NCBI RefSeq assembly: GCF_000816105.1
Contig: NZ_CP007140.1
Location: 372,001 to 436,000 of the forward strand
Direction of reading: 5' to 3'
DNA length: 64,000 bases
Source of the DNA: Thermococcus guaymasensis DSM 11113
GTDB lineage: Archaea > Methanobacteriota_B > Thermococci > Thermococcales > Thermococcaceae
In this document: piece after piece, positions 1 through 7,548 of the stretch
How the letters are laid out: every line of letters begins with the position of its first letter
Position numbering within the stretch: the first letter of the stretch is position 1
Notes under the pieces: model-generated
The model's input: the letters and a program-made list of their open reading frames with translations, nothing else
Database searches by the model: none
Told to the model about the DNA's origin: nothing
Made by a program: the position numbers and the translations under genes

Positions 1-1
1 C

Positions 2-46
2 GCTATGATGGGCTGTCTAATCTTCTTGGTCATCCTCATCACCTGA
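2..46 (+). CDS. C-terminal end of a membrane protein (partial)
   Basis: The window opens inside a reading frame that runs 14 codons to a TGA at 44-46. The residues are almost all hydrophobic (AMMGCLIFLVILIT), which fits the last membrane segment of a protein. A hairpin overlapping the stop codon supports a real gene end. Nothing more can be said about its function. Confidence 0.45.
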   Translation, partial: AMMGCLIFLVILIT

Positions 47-60
47 GCATAACTCAGGTG
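40..60 (+). terminator. Hairpin over the stop codon, possible terminator
   Basis: CACCTGAG (40-47) and CTCAGGTG (53-60) form a perfect 8-bp inverted repeat with a 5-nt loop, followed by GGGTTTTTAAAG. It overlaps the stop of the preceding frame. The T-run also resembles the TATA box (about 65-75) of the next gene, so terminator and promoter may be packed together. Confidence 0.4.
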
Positions 61-124
61 TGGGTTTTTAAAGGGTTCGGGGCAAGGATTAAAAAGCCCC
101 ATAGTAACTCCCAACGGTGGTTGG

Positions 125-991
125 ATGATAGCGCTCGCACTCGGCCTGATCGTTGGCTTTGGACTCGCGTTCCTGCTTGGAAGGGGGAAGGGCAGGAAAT
201 CAGAGATGGCAACGACACTCGCGGTTCCGTTGATGGTATACGAAGTTGCAGAGGGCGTTTACGGAGGCTAGAGCGGAAACGTTTTCATTGCAACTCCCCT
301 TGGAGATTTCACACCTAAAGAGTTAATCGGGCTCGAAACTTTCTTAGCGCTTCTTGTGGTTCTCGTTTGCGTTCACCTCCGCGCGAGAGGGACCTTTGAG
401 ATAGACGAGTTCATAGGCTTCTCAACGTTTTTCTGGGCAATGGTTGGATTTGGAATTGGTCTCTCCGCAAGCGGCTGGTCCCTGCTGGCCATTCCGGGAC
501 TTATTCTATGGGGAATCCTTATGTGGATCTCACGAAGGAACCCTCTTGTAGGTCTAAGGGCCACGCCCTGTACGGACGGGCTGAGTGAACTGGTCAGTGA
601 AAGTGGCCTCAGATGCCTCACTGACGAGGAAAGCCTGGGAGTTTACAGAATCAACGGCTACCTTCTCGTGGGCGGGAAAATTGGAAACTTTCCCCGGTGG
701 AGGGAGATTGTCAGGTGCATTGCGATGGCCCCAGAGCAGAGAACTGTCCAAGGGGTGATAATTGGGCTCATCTACCTCCTTCCCGTCCCGGCAGGGATTA
801 TTCTGGGAGACGGTATCGTGACAGCACTGGCACTTCTGATTCTGGCGGTGTTAGACTACCTCACCGTGGCGTTTCTGAGCGTTAGGGTGTTTCAAAGGGC
901 TCTTCCCGAGGACTGCAGGGAGGTGATGGATGAATACAAGAAGTTCTTTAAGGAGAGCAAGAAGAGGGAAGGAAAACGGGTTATTGCCTGA
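125..991 (+). pseudogene. Membrane protein gene interrupted by an in-frame TAG
   Basis: A frame opens at ATG 125 after a GGTGG ribosome site, encodes a membrane segment (IALALGLIVGFGLAFLLG), hits TAG at 269-271, and continues in the same frame to TGA at 989-991. No base is inserted or lost. The downstream part has further hydrophobic segments (LETFLALLVVLVCVH; a pair around 425-540; another pair around 745-890) and a charged tail. The whole would be about 288 residues and its family was not recognised. Either the gene is inactivated by one nonsense change, or an internal start (for example ATG 356) makes a shortened product, or the base is a sequence error. Confidence 0.65.
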
Positions 992-993
992 TA

Positions 994-1518
994 TCACCTT
1001 TCAAGGCAGTCCATGCTGTCTAGGTACTCTCTCTTTGCCCTTGCGTGGGTGTGGTAGAACCAGTCCGCCGCTTTACAGTAGCTGTAGAGCTCCTCCGGCT
1101 TGAAGTAGAGGTTTATCTCCCTCTCGGCGCTTTCCGGGCTGTCCGAGGCGTGGATAACGTTGTAAATCGCATCGCCAACGTCGAGGCCGTAGTCACCCCT
1201 TATGCTTCCAGGCTCGGCGTCCTTCGGGTCAGTGGCGCCGGCCATCTTCCTGACGACGCTTATCGCGTAGCGCCCCTCAACGACCATGACGACGCTCGGG
1301 GCTTTGGTAATGTAATCTATCAGAGCCTCGAAGAAGGGCTTCCCTTTGTGCTCCTCGTAGTGCTTTTCAGCGAGCTCGCGGTCAATCCATATCATCTTCA
1401 TTCCCACTATCTTGAGGCCTCTCTTCTCAAAACGGCTTATGATTTCGCCTATGAGGCCTCTGACAACGGCGTCCGGCTTCAGAATCACGAGGGTTCTCTC
1501 TACCTTGTTCTCAGCCAT
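994..1518 (-). CDS. ndk: Nucleoside diphosphate kinase
   Basis: This 174-residue protein exchanges the terminal phosphate between nucleoside tri- and diphosphates in the cytoplasm. The N-terminal [10 protein letters not shown] strand and the active-site histidine in NVIHASDS are clear, and the protein has the extra length typical of archaeal Ndk. ATG 1518 is preferred over the upstream GTG because a GGTG site lies six bases before it. In related archaea ndk follows rpl7ae, rps28e and rpl24e. Here those genes begin only at 9691, separated by an 8-kb insert, so ndk must now use another promoter. Confidence 0.95.
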   Translation of the reverse strand: MAENKVERTLVILKPDAVVRGLIGEIISRFEKRGLKIVGMKMIWIDRELAEKHYEEHKGKPFFEALIDYITKAPSVVMVVEGRYAISVVRKMAGATDPKDAEPGSIRGDYGLDVGDAIYNVIHASDSPESAEREINLYFKPEELYSYCKAADWFYHTHARAKREYLDSMDCLER

Positions 1519-1629
1519 CGGCAACACCAGAATTGGTAGGAGTAGTGGTTAATAGGTTTTTTGGAACTATCGTGGAAGAAGCAGGGGTTGAAAGAAAGAA
1601 GAGACCCACCAACTTGCAGGAAAGTTGCC

Positions 1630-2343
1630 TTACGCTCGTTGTGCCTTTGCACCGCCCGTGAGCTCCTCCATCCAGGCCAGGTATTTCCGTGCAACTTCAT
1701 CGTTGTAGGGGCCGTTGTAGCTTAACTTTCCGCCCTCAAGGACGATCATCTGGTCTATCCCCATGTTCAGCGGGATGTGGCTGGCGATCACGAGGGTCGT
1801 CTTCTTCGGGAGGTCGGAAAGGGCGCGGGCTATGATTATCCTGCTTTCGGCGTCGAGACCGCTGAAGGGCTCGTCCATGAGGATGAGCTCCCTGCCGCTG
1901 GAGAGGGGTTCTATCATCGAGACCCTTCTTCTCAGCCCCTTTGACAGTTCGCCTATCCTCTTGAAGGTATGCTCTTCGAGTTTGAGCAGCTTTACGGCTT
2001 TATCTACCTTTGAGTCTCCGTAGATATCCGAAAGCATATCAATGACCGTTGAGACCTTAAGCATGTAAGGAATGTCCTCAACGTCCCTTGAGTACAGCAT
2101 CTTCGAGTAGAGCTCACCGCTCTCCCTGAAGGGGTCGTGGCCGAGTACCCTCACCGTGCCTCTCGTGGGCCGGAGCAGCCCTGAAAGAACGCGCATGAGG
2201 GTCGTCTTTCCTGAGCCGTTGGATCCGAGGAGGAGAACTCTACCCCTTCCAATCTCAACGGTCAAGTCTTCGAGGGCGACGTTGTAGCGGAACTTGACGG
2301 TGAGGTTCTTCACTGTTGCCACTGGCTCACTCCTTTTTGGCAT
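1630..2343 (-). CDS. ABC transporter ATP-binding protein
   Basis: A 237-residue ABC ATPase. Walker A is GSNGSGKTT near residue 40, the signature is a degenerate ELSKGLRRR, Walker B is LILMDEPFSGLD and the switch histidine lies in IASHIPL. It is the last gene of a four-gene minus-strand operon and its start overlaps the preceding gene by 17 bases. It would power the membrane protein at 2773-3528. No substrate-binding protein is present, so an export or membrane-protein-handling role is more likely than uptake. The substrate is unknown. Confidence 0.9.
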   Translation of the reverse strand: MPKRSEPVATVKNLTVKFRYNVALEDLTVEIGRGRVLLLGSNGSGKTTLMRVLSGLLRPTRGTVRVLGHDPFRESGELYSKMLYSRDVEDIPYMLKVSTVIDMLSDIYGDSKVDKAVKLLKLEEHTFKRIGELSKGLRRRVSMIEPLSSGRELILMDEPFSGLDAESRIIIARALSDLPKKTTLVIASHIPLNMGIDQMIVLEGGKLSYNGPYNDEVARKYLAWMEELTGGAKAQRA

Positions 2344-2776
2344 CTATCACCACCCCCGGGCCGTCCCTACTCGGGAGAACGGTGCAGCTGGGAGGGATCA
2401 CTAGCTTTACGTGGAAGTACATGAACGGATCCTTTCTCTCAATGACGAAAGAACTTATCTCCGTGCCGTTGAAGACCCTCCCATCCATGGTTACTATCTC
2501 GATGGTGTAGTTCTCCTTTGTGCAGGCGATGCCCTCGACCCATGCCTGCACTCTCGTTTTCCCCGGTTGCATGGGCCAGAAAACATCGAAGCTGTAGATC
2601 ACGCTCCTGTTCACAACACCTGCAAACTTGAGCAGCTGGTCGGCCGAGTCGAGCCTTATTCTAGCGTGGTTGGAAGCCTTAAGTGGAGTCCAATAAGCGA
2701 GGCCAAAAGCCGAAGAGAACGCTGAGAGGCTCAGAGACACTAGGAATATCACAGTGAGGGTTTTCTTCCAGCTCAT
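2327..2776 (-). CDS. Secreted or membrane-anchored protein of the ABC operon
   Basis: A 149-residue protein of unrecognised family. It begins with MSWKK and a hydrophobic segment of about 18 residues (a signal anchor); the rest is polar and predicted to be outside the cell, with two cysteines (IACTKE and PPSCTV) that could pair. ATG 2776 overlaps the stop of the preceding gene as ATGA, so translation is coupled. It could be an extracytoplasmic accessory subunit of the transporter. Confidence 0.7.
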   Translation of the reverse strand: MSWKKTLTVIFLVSLSLSAFSSAFGLAYWTPLKASNHARIRLDSADQLLKFAGVVNRSVIYSFDVFWPMQPGKTRVQAWVEGIACTKENYTIEIVTMDGRVFNGTEISSFVIERKDPFMYFHVKLVIPPSCTVLPSRDGPGVVIDAKKE

Positions 2777-3528
2777 ACCCGCATCAGCCTCCTCTGTGCC
2801 GCTATGACCATAACAAGCAGAATTCCCAGAGACGCTCCAAGATAAACCCACACGCTCCTCCACTCAAAGCCGAGCTTGCCGGAAAGACCGAAGGCAAGCA
2901 GGAGCGTGAAGACGAGGGCGAGATCAACCCTCCCCCACAGGATGTAGGTGGAGTAAACCGCAACTGTAAGGAGGAGCAGGAGGCTGAGCAGTATTGCGGC
3001 GAGCATCAGAAGGGAAGATGCCTCGATCCCAGAGAGCCAGTTCCTTTTGACCATGACGAGGGGCATTACCACGGAAGCGAAGAGGGGCAGGAGAAAGCCT
3101 AAGGAGAGCGCAAAGCCCTTAAGAACCAAAGAGACCGAACCGGTGCGCTCCCTGAAGAGCAGGGGCACGAAGGAGACCCTCATCCTGTACGCAAACGGAA
3201 ACAGGGCTATAAGAACTCCTATGGCATAGACAGCCGATAAGAGGCTTGAGTTGGACCAGACGAGCTTTCCAAACAGGCTGGCTATCCTCTCCTTTATGTT
3301 CAGGTACTGTTCGGCGTAATACTCCGGCGGTTTTTCAGGGCTCTGGCCGCTCAGCTGGCCGGGGGCACCGAGTATGGGTGTAACGGTGCCCCCCATTATG
3401 GAGGCCTTGTATATCGAGTCCGCTGATACGTAAGCCGTTACCGAACCTATCATTACCGCGGCCAAAACGACCGCCAGCACCTCAACAAAAAGGTAATCCG
3501 AGAGGGAATTTCGCAGGATCCATTTCAT
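2773..3528 (-). CDS. Multi-pass membrane protein, likely ABC permease
   Basis: A 251-residue protein with about six hydrophobic segments, starting with one after NSLSDYLFVE and ending with GASLGILLVMVIAAQRR. Its layout (a first membrane helix, a long extracytoplasmic loop of about 70 residues, then a bundle of helices) resembles ABC-2 type permeases. The ATG at 3528 overlaps the TGA of the CGP-CTERM gene (ATGA), so the two are translationally coupled. An open frame continues upstream, but the ATGA start with its neighbour is far more likely. Confidence 0.75.
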   Translation of the reverse strand: MKWILRNSLSDYLFVEVLAVVLAAVMIGSVTAYVSADSIYKASIMGGTVTPILGAPGQLSGQSPEKPPEYYAEQYLNIKERIASLFGKLVWSNSSLLSAVYAIGVLIALFPFAYRMRVSFVPLLFRERTGSVSLVLKGFALSLGFLLPLFASVVMPLVMVKRNWLSGIEASSLLMLAAILLSLLLLLTVAVYSTYILWGRVDLALVFTLLLAFGLSGKLGFEWRSVWVYLGASLGILLVMVIAAQRRLMRV

Positions 3529-5135
3529 TTCTTCCTCCACCTCCTGAGGATTAATGGGGCCACGGCGAGACTTACCAAGAAGGCTGGACCACAAATACCA
3601 TGATCCTTTTCCCCGGATTCTGAAGTCCCCTCCAAGCTCGCGCTTGGAGACGAACTGCTGTTCTCAGAGCCAACACTTGAGGTCACGGGAGTTGAAGTCT
3701 CCTCACTCACGTTGAAACCGCACTGCTCCAGCTTTTCCTTGACGTCGAAGTATATCTTCTCAAGCGCCGAAGTGTTTACCCCGGTCTCCTCGAATCTGCT
3801 GAGGGTGTTCATGAAGTCGTCCAGCAGGGCAGTCCTTATTAGGCTCATGCAGGGCGCTACCTTGCGCCACTCCTTCAAAAGCTCCTGCGGAGTATAAAGA
3901 GTGGGATCGTAATTGACCACGATAGTGTCATTGGTAAGCCACACAAAGTTCAGCATCAGGTATGAGGCGTTGAAGGCCCTGGCGTACTCACTTGGGAGGG
4001 GCAAGACGAGGAGCTTGGAACTCTTTGACGGCGGAAGCGTGAAGTCAACGGCAAGAACTTTCCTTCCGTTGCCCCATCCTGCAGAAAGGACGGGCAAGTA
4101 GACTTCCTCGTGGAAAATGTCCATAAGCACGAGCCTCTTAAGCTCGCTCTCGTTCGCTGTCCTCAAGTAGTCCATGAGCACCTTCCCAACGTATTCACCT
4201 GAAGACATGTTATCTATCCAGGAAGGCAAGTTAGGGCTTCCAGTTTGATACGTCCTTATCAAGTAGGTATAGTCAAGGGGCATTATGAAGTTCGGAACGC
4301 TGGAATACGAATCCAGGAGCATGGTCCTGCCGAGATAGACCACGCTGGAGAACATGACCTTGTCCGTCAGATTGGTCGCGAGGCCGCTAATCAGCTCCGA
4401 ATACTGCCTCGTGTTATTAGACAGTTTGGCCTTCTGGATAACGTCCTCAACAACCCAAGGATTAGCTTCGATGTAGTTCAAAACTTCTCGGAGGTTATGA
4501 AGGATGGACTTTGGGAAGTAGTCGGCGTTCGCCAAAGGGTTCCATAATGGGGTCACCCCAACGTACTTTTTCGTCCCGTTGTCAAGGAGGTAGCCCTCCC
4601 CCGTAAGCCTGTTTATGAGAAGCCTTATTGTCATGTTGGCGGGAAAGCCGTAGTCAAGGGGGTTGCGACTGTGGTAAACGTAATCCTCAATGCCATAACT
4701 CCAATACATCTCCAAGCCTTTTATCTCGACTGTAACCAGCTCGTAGGTTTCGTTGTACCTCTCGTAGGTTATCGTCACTCCCCTCGTCATAAGGCCAAGT
4801 GGCCAGTACTCCCTCTGGCCTGTTTTGACCGTGACGTTTATCGCGGTAACAGTCAGGTTGTACTGGGGGTAGGTCATGTTCTTAACGCCGTGTATTTCAA
4901 CGGTTATGTTCTCTACACCCGGACAGCCGACCAGTATCGGACCCGTCACGCCTATCCAATAAGTGCTGTTCACCTGATAAGCGAGCTCATGGATATCGTC
5001 TATGTGGGCGCACTCGGGTATTGGATAGGGGATCATCTTGAAGTCCTCTGTTAGGGGGTAAACATTCACCTGGGCTGAAGCGTAGCTTGAGGTCGTTATA
5101 AGGATGAAAAACAAAAAGGGGAGGAGCTTTTTCAT
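3525..5135 (-). CDS. CGP-CTERM surface protein, first gene of ABC operon
   Basis: A 536-residue secreted protein. Residues 1-21 are a signal peptide. The long central part is predicted extracellular with many N-x-S/T sites. Near the C-terminus comes a Ser/Thr-rich linker, then GICGPAF, a hydrophobic stretch and RRWRKK: the CGP-CTERM signal of Thermococcaceae, thought to direct processing or lipid anchoring at the cysteine. It has paralogues at 5373-6989 and 7549-9252. It starts an operon whose other genes encode an ABC transporter. The function of the central domain is unknown. Confidence 0.85.
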   Translation of the reverse strand: MKKLLPFLFFILITTSSYASAQVNVYPLTEDFKMIPYPIPECAHIDDIHELAYQVNSTYWIGVTGPILVGCPGVENITVEIHGVKNMTYPQYNLTVTAINVTVKTGQREYWPLGLMTRGVTITYERYNETYELVTVEIKGLEMYWSYGIEDYVYHSRNPLDYGFPANMTIRLLINRLTGEGYLLDNGTKKYVGVTPLWNPLANADYFPKSILHNLREVLNYIEANPWVVEDVIQKAKLSNNTRQYSELISGLATNLTDKVMFSSVVYLGRTMLLDSYSSVPNFIMPLDYTYLIRTYQTGSPNLPSWIDNMSSGEYVGKVLMDYLRTANESELKRLVLMDIFHEEVYLPVLSAGWGNGRKVLAVDFTLPPSKSSKLLVLPLPSEYARAFNASYLMLNFVWLTNDTIVVNYDPTLYTPQELLKEWRKVAPCMSLIRTALLDDFMNTLSRFEETGVNTSALEKIYFDVKEKLEQCGFNVSEETSTPVTSSVGSENSSSSPSASLEGTSESGEKDHGICGPAFLVSLAVAPLILRRWRKK

Positions 5136-5204
5136 CCGTTCACCTCCTCAAAGTTGAGTGGGACCACATTTCTTAGCTTCATTTTTAACATCACCTAGTG
5201 GCGA

Positions 5205-5299
5205 GGCACTGTACAGTGCCCTTAATGGCTTTGAAACTAAACCTTATAAGTTTTTCTACTGTGATGTGTAATTTTGCGGTAGTTGTAATCAATTACAAC
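5205..5299 (-). promoter_or_regulatory. CGP-CTERM promoter with two palindromic operator candidates
   Basis: Read on the minus strand, the TATA box CTTATAAG lies at 5250-5243. A perfect 16-bp palindrome GGCACTGTACAGTGCC (5205-5220) falls where transcription should start, about 25 bases downstream. Upstream of the TATA box is GTTGTAAT-CA-ATTACAAC (5282-5299). The same arrangement is kept in copy B. This fits a regulated promoter with a repressor site at the start and an upstream site; the binding protein is unknown. Confidence 0.6.
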
Positions 5300-5367
5300 C
5301 GCACATGCACGCAAATATTTTTGTTACAAAAACTGTGAATAAAGACCCATTAGAAAAATTGATGGAA
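5207..5367. repeat. 161-bp direct repeat, copy A
   Basis: This segment matches 9273-9433 over its full 161 bp with about ten substitutions and no gap. It carries the promoter of the CGP-CTERM gene to its left (minus strand) and ends only 5 bp from the stop codon of the next CGP-CTERM gene. The identity outside coding sequence points to a recent duplication or gene conversion of the promoter together with the gene. Confidence 0.9.
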
Positions 5368-5372
5368 GGACG

Positions 5373-6989
5373 TCATTTTCTCCACCTCCTGAGGATTAAT
5401 GGGACCACGGCGAGACTTACCAAAAAGGCAGGGCCGCAGATTCCATGTCCCTCTTTCTCTCCAGCGTTCTGAGTACTGGAGCCGTTTTTGAGCGAAGCAG
5501 TAGTGGGGGCCCTACCGTCACTCACTTCACCGCTTGAGGAAGTATCTGAGGTGTTTTGACCGAGGCATTGGGTCACGTCTTTCTTGACGGTCAGGTAGAC
5601 ATCATCGAGCTTGGTCTGGTTTATCCTCCCAGTTGCAAGTGCATCGTTCATAAAGCTCGAGAGGCTCTGAAAGAGGTCGCTCTCTATAAGAGGAACACAG
5701 GAGCCGTATCTCTTCCAGTCCTCCTCCGCCTTCTGGGGATTGAGGATCCTGGGGTCGTACTTAACGTGAAGGTACTGGCCGGAGCTTAAAGTAATGTAAA
5801 AGAGGATGTAGGACGCGTTCAGTTGTTCCTCGTACTCCCTGCTCAGTGGCAGAACCACGATATCCCCGGGCCTCGGAGGAACGTGTGTGACAATTAAATG
5901 GTTTGTGGACAGACCTGGAAGATACATATTTTTCCGGTACAGAGTGCGCCTTACTGCATCTCTGAGCGCGCTGGCATCCCCTGTTTTGATGTATTTTAAT
6001 ATGACTTTTACCGTCTCGTTGCTGTGTATCCTGCTTATGTTCACCCACGGCTTGGGCAGGATCATTGAAAAGTTAACCGCGGGAGCATAGACGGAGGATC
6101 CGTTTCCCCCTGCAACCAGTTTTATCGGTAGCCCAAGGTAGATGCCCTCAACGCTGAATATCCTATGTGTGAAGTTTAACGTCGCATTGGATATTACCGT
6201 TGAGATCATTGAGATATTGGAGCCATAGCTCATCTTCGCCTTGTTTATGATGCTCTCAATCACCCAGGGGTTCTCCTTTACCTGTCGAACAAAAGCCTGT
6301 GCGTTTTTAACCGCGCTGTTGAGGTAATTCGCGATATCGAACTGGGGCATCAGAAGCGGGAAGGCTCCGACGTACCTCTTCGAACCATTATCAATTAGGT
6401 ATGAGTCGCCGTTATCCATATTTACAAGAAATGAGAGCTTTATCTCCCTTGGCCAGCCGTATTGAGACGGGTCGAACGAGCCGAATACCCATCCTATGTC
6501 CGGAGAAACGGTCAAGTTGGAAAAAGTTACCTTTACAAGGGCATAGCTCTCGTTGTAGTAGTCGTATTCTATCGTCAGGTTTTTGGAGCGGAGTTCCTCA
6601 ACCGCTGGAAACGGCGTGTTCATGTAAATACTGAGCAGTATGGTTGTCCTTGTGTAGTTGTTCTCTGTTTTACTGTTTTCCCCTGTTACGACAATGCTAA
6701 CGTCGGTAACGTTTTTGCAGTTAACGTAGATGTTCCCCTTAACAACGACCGCTGAAGTTGAGTTGATGGTAACCCCCAAGGTTCTGTTTTCTCTGTATAG
6801 AACACAACCGTTTACGTGATATGGTATCACCTTAAAGCTTCCGTTCAATGGCCAGATAACGACCGGGAACGTTACGTTTTCATTTTGGTTAGTATCCTGA
6901 GCCGAGACAAAAGCGGAGGCAGTTAAGAATGTCTGAATAAAAAGAAGGAAAATAAGAAAAATGGCGGCAAAACCTCTTTCAATTTTCAT
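5373..6989 (-). CDS. CGP-CTERM surface protein, second paralogue
   Basis: A 538-residue secreted protein with an N-terminal signal peptide (FAAIFLIFLLFIQTF), a long Asn-glycosylation-rich extracellular part, a Ser/Thr-rich linker and the C-terminal GHGICGPAF plus hydrophobic segment plus RRWRK. Its last 100 bases are nearly the same as those of the 3525-5135 gene, while the N-terminal halves are much more diverged, which suggests conversion of the 3' ends. Unlike its two paralogues it does not have the 161-bp promoter repeat. Function unknown. Confidence 0.85.
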   Translation of the reverse strand: MKIERGFAAIFLIFLLFIQTFLTASAFVSAQDTNQNENVTFPVVIWPLNGSFKVIPYHVNGCVLYRENRTLGVTINSTSAVVVKGNIYVNCKNVTDVSIVVTGENSKTENNYTRTTILLSIYMNTPFPAVEELRSKNLTIEYDYYNESYALVKVTFSNLTVSPDIGWVFGSFDPSQYGWPREIKLSFLVNMDNGDSYLIDNGSKRYVGAFPLLMPQFDIANYLNSAVKNAQAFVRQVKENPWVIESIINKAKMSYGSNISMISTVISNATLNFTHRIFSVEGIYLGLPIKLVAGGNGSSVYAPAVNFSMILPKPWVNISRIHSNETVKVILKYIKTGDASALRDAVRRTLYRKNMYLPGLSTNHLIVTHVPPRPGDIVVLPLSREYEEQLNASYILFYITLSSGQYLHVKYDPRILNPQKAEEDWKRYGSCVPLIESDLFQSLSSFMNDALATGRINQTKLDDVYLTVKKDVTQCLGQNTSDTSSSGEVSDGRAPTTASLKNGSSTQNAGEKEGHGICGPAFLVSLAVVPLILRRWRK

Positions 6990-7061
6990 GTCTCGTTCAC
7001 CCCTTAACTTACCATTTCTCCCGTTATACCCTGAGTTTCCATATCAACATCCTCATAGCTG

Positions 7062-7069
7062 TATATATA
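7062..7069 (-). promoter_or_regulatory. TATA box of the second CGP-CTERM gene
   Basis: TATATATA at 7062-7069, about 75 bases upstream of the ATG at 6989, is the best TATA candidate for this gene on the minus strand. The CACTGTACAGTG palindrome found at the two paralogue promoters is absent here, so this copy is probably controlled differently. Confidence 0.4.
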
Positions 7070-7113
7070 GCCACTCTTCTCAAAGTCAAAGTGCTTATTG
7101 TGTCCACTCTCGC

Positions 7114-7515
7114 TGACCTCCTCTCCAGCTAGGGCGAGGGTTCCAACGAGTTAACCCCTCGCCAGTGGTGAGGAGGTTTGCGGGCTCATAACCTACTCGT
7201 GTTACCACTTTCGGCTCAACCCGCAGGCCCGGTCTCGGGCCCGTTACCCCTACCGCGCAGAGCGGTTCGGGGTTATTGCTTAGAGGCCACCTCACAGGGT
7301 TTTAACCGCCCAAGGGCGGTTTTTTGAAGGACGCTTAACAGCGTCAACCCTCCAACGGCAGAGGGTAACGTGAAACCCCTCACCTCATCGGGTTACCTTA
7401 CGATGGCCTCTTTGAGACCCTATTACATCGCAAGAGTTTAAAAGGATTTCGGTCTAAAGAGCTAAACCCTCAATTACCGCATCCCCGCCCTAAAGGGCGA
7501 GGCTTGAAAAAGAAA
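7114..7515 (-). mobile_element. Non-autonomous IS200/IS605-type element with omega-RNA-like segment
   Basis: One end begins TGACCTCCTCTCC (7114) and the other carries the ATCCCCGCCCTAAAGGGCGAGGCTT hairpin region (7481-7505); both match the ends of the TnpB element at 29829-31283. Segment 7114-7290 resembles the non-coding end of that element, sharing GTTAACCCCTCGCCA, GGCCCGGTCT, GTTACCCCT and TTCGGGGTTAT in the same order. There is no tnpB; the interior (about 7290-7480) holds further hairpins, for example AACCGCCC-AA-GGGCGGTT followed by Ts at 7305-7326. No protein gene is seen in this stretch. Confidence 0.75.
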
Positions 7516-7548
7516 AAAATATCATTTAAACTTTTGGGGTATGAAAAG

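Noticed and set aside
7095-7295. Open frame within the transposase-less IS element
   Set aside because: The sequence is explained by homology with the RNA-coding end of the TnpB element; no ribosome site.
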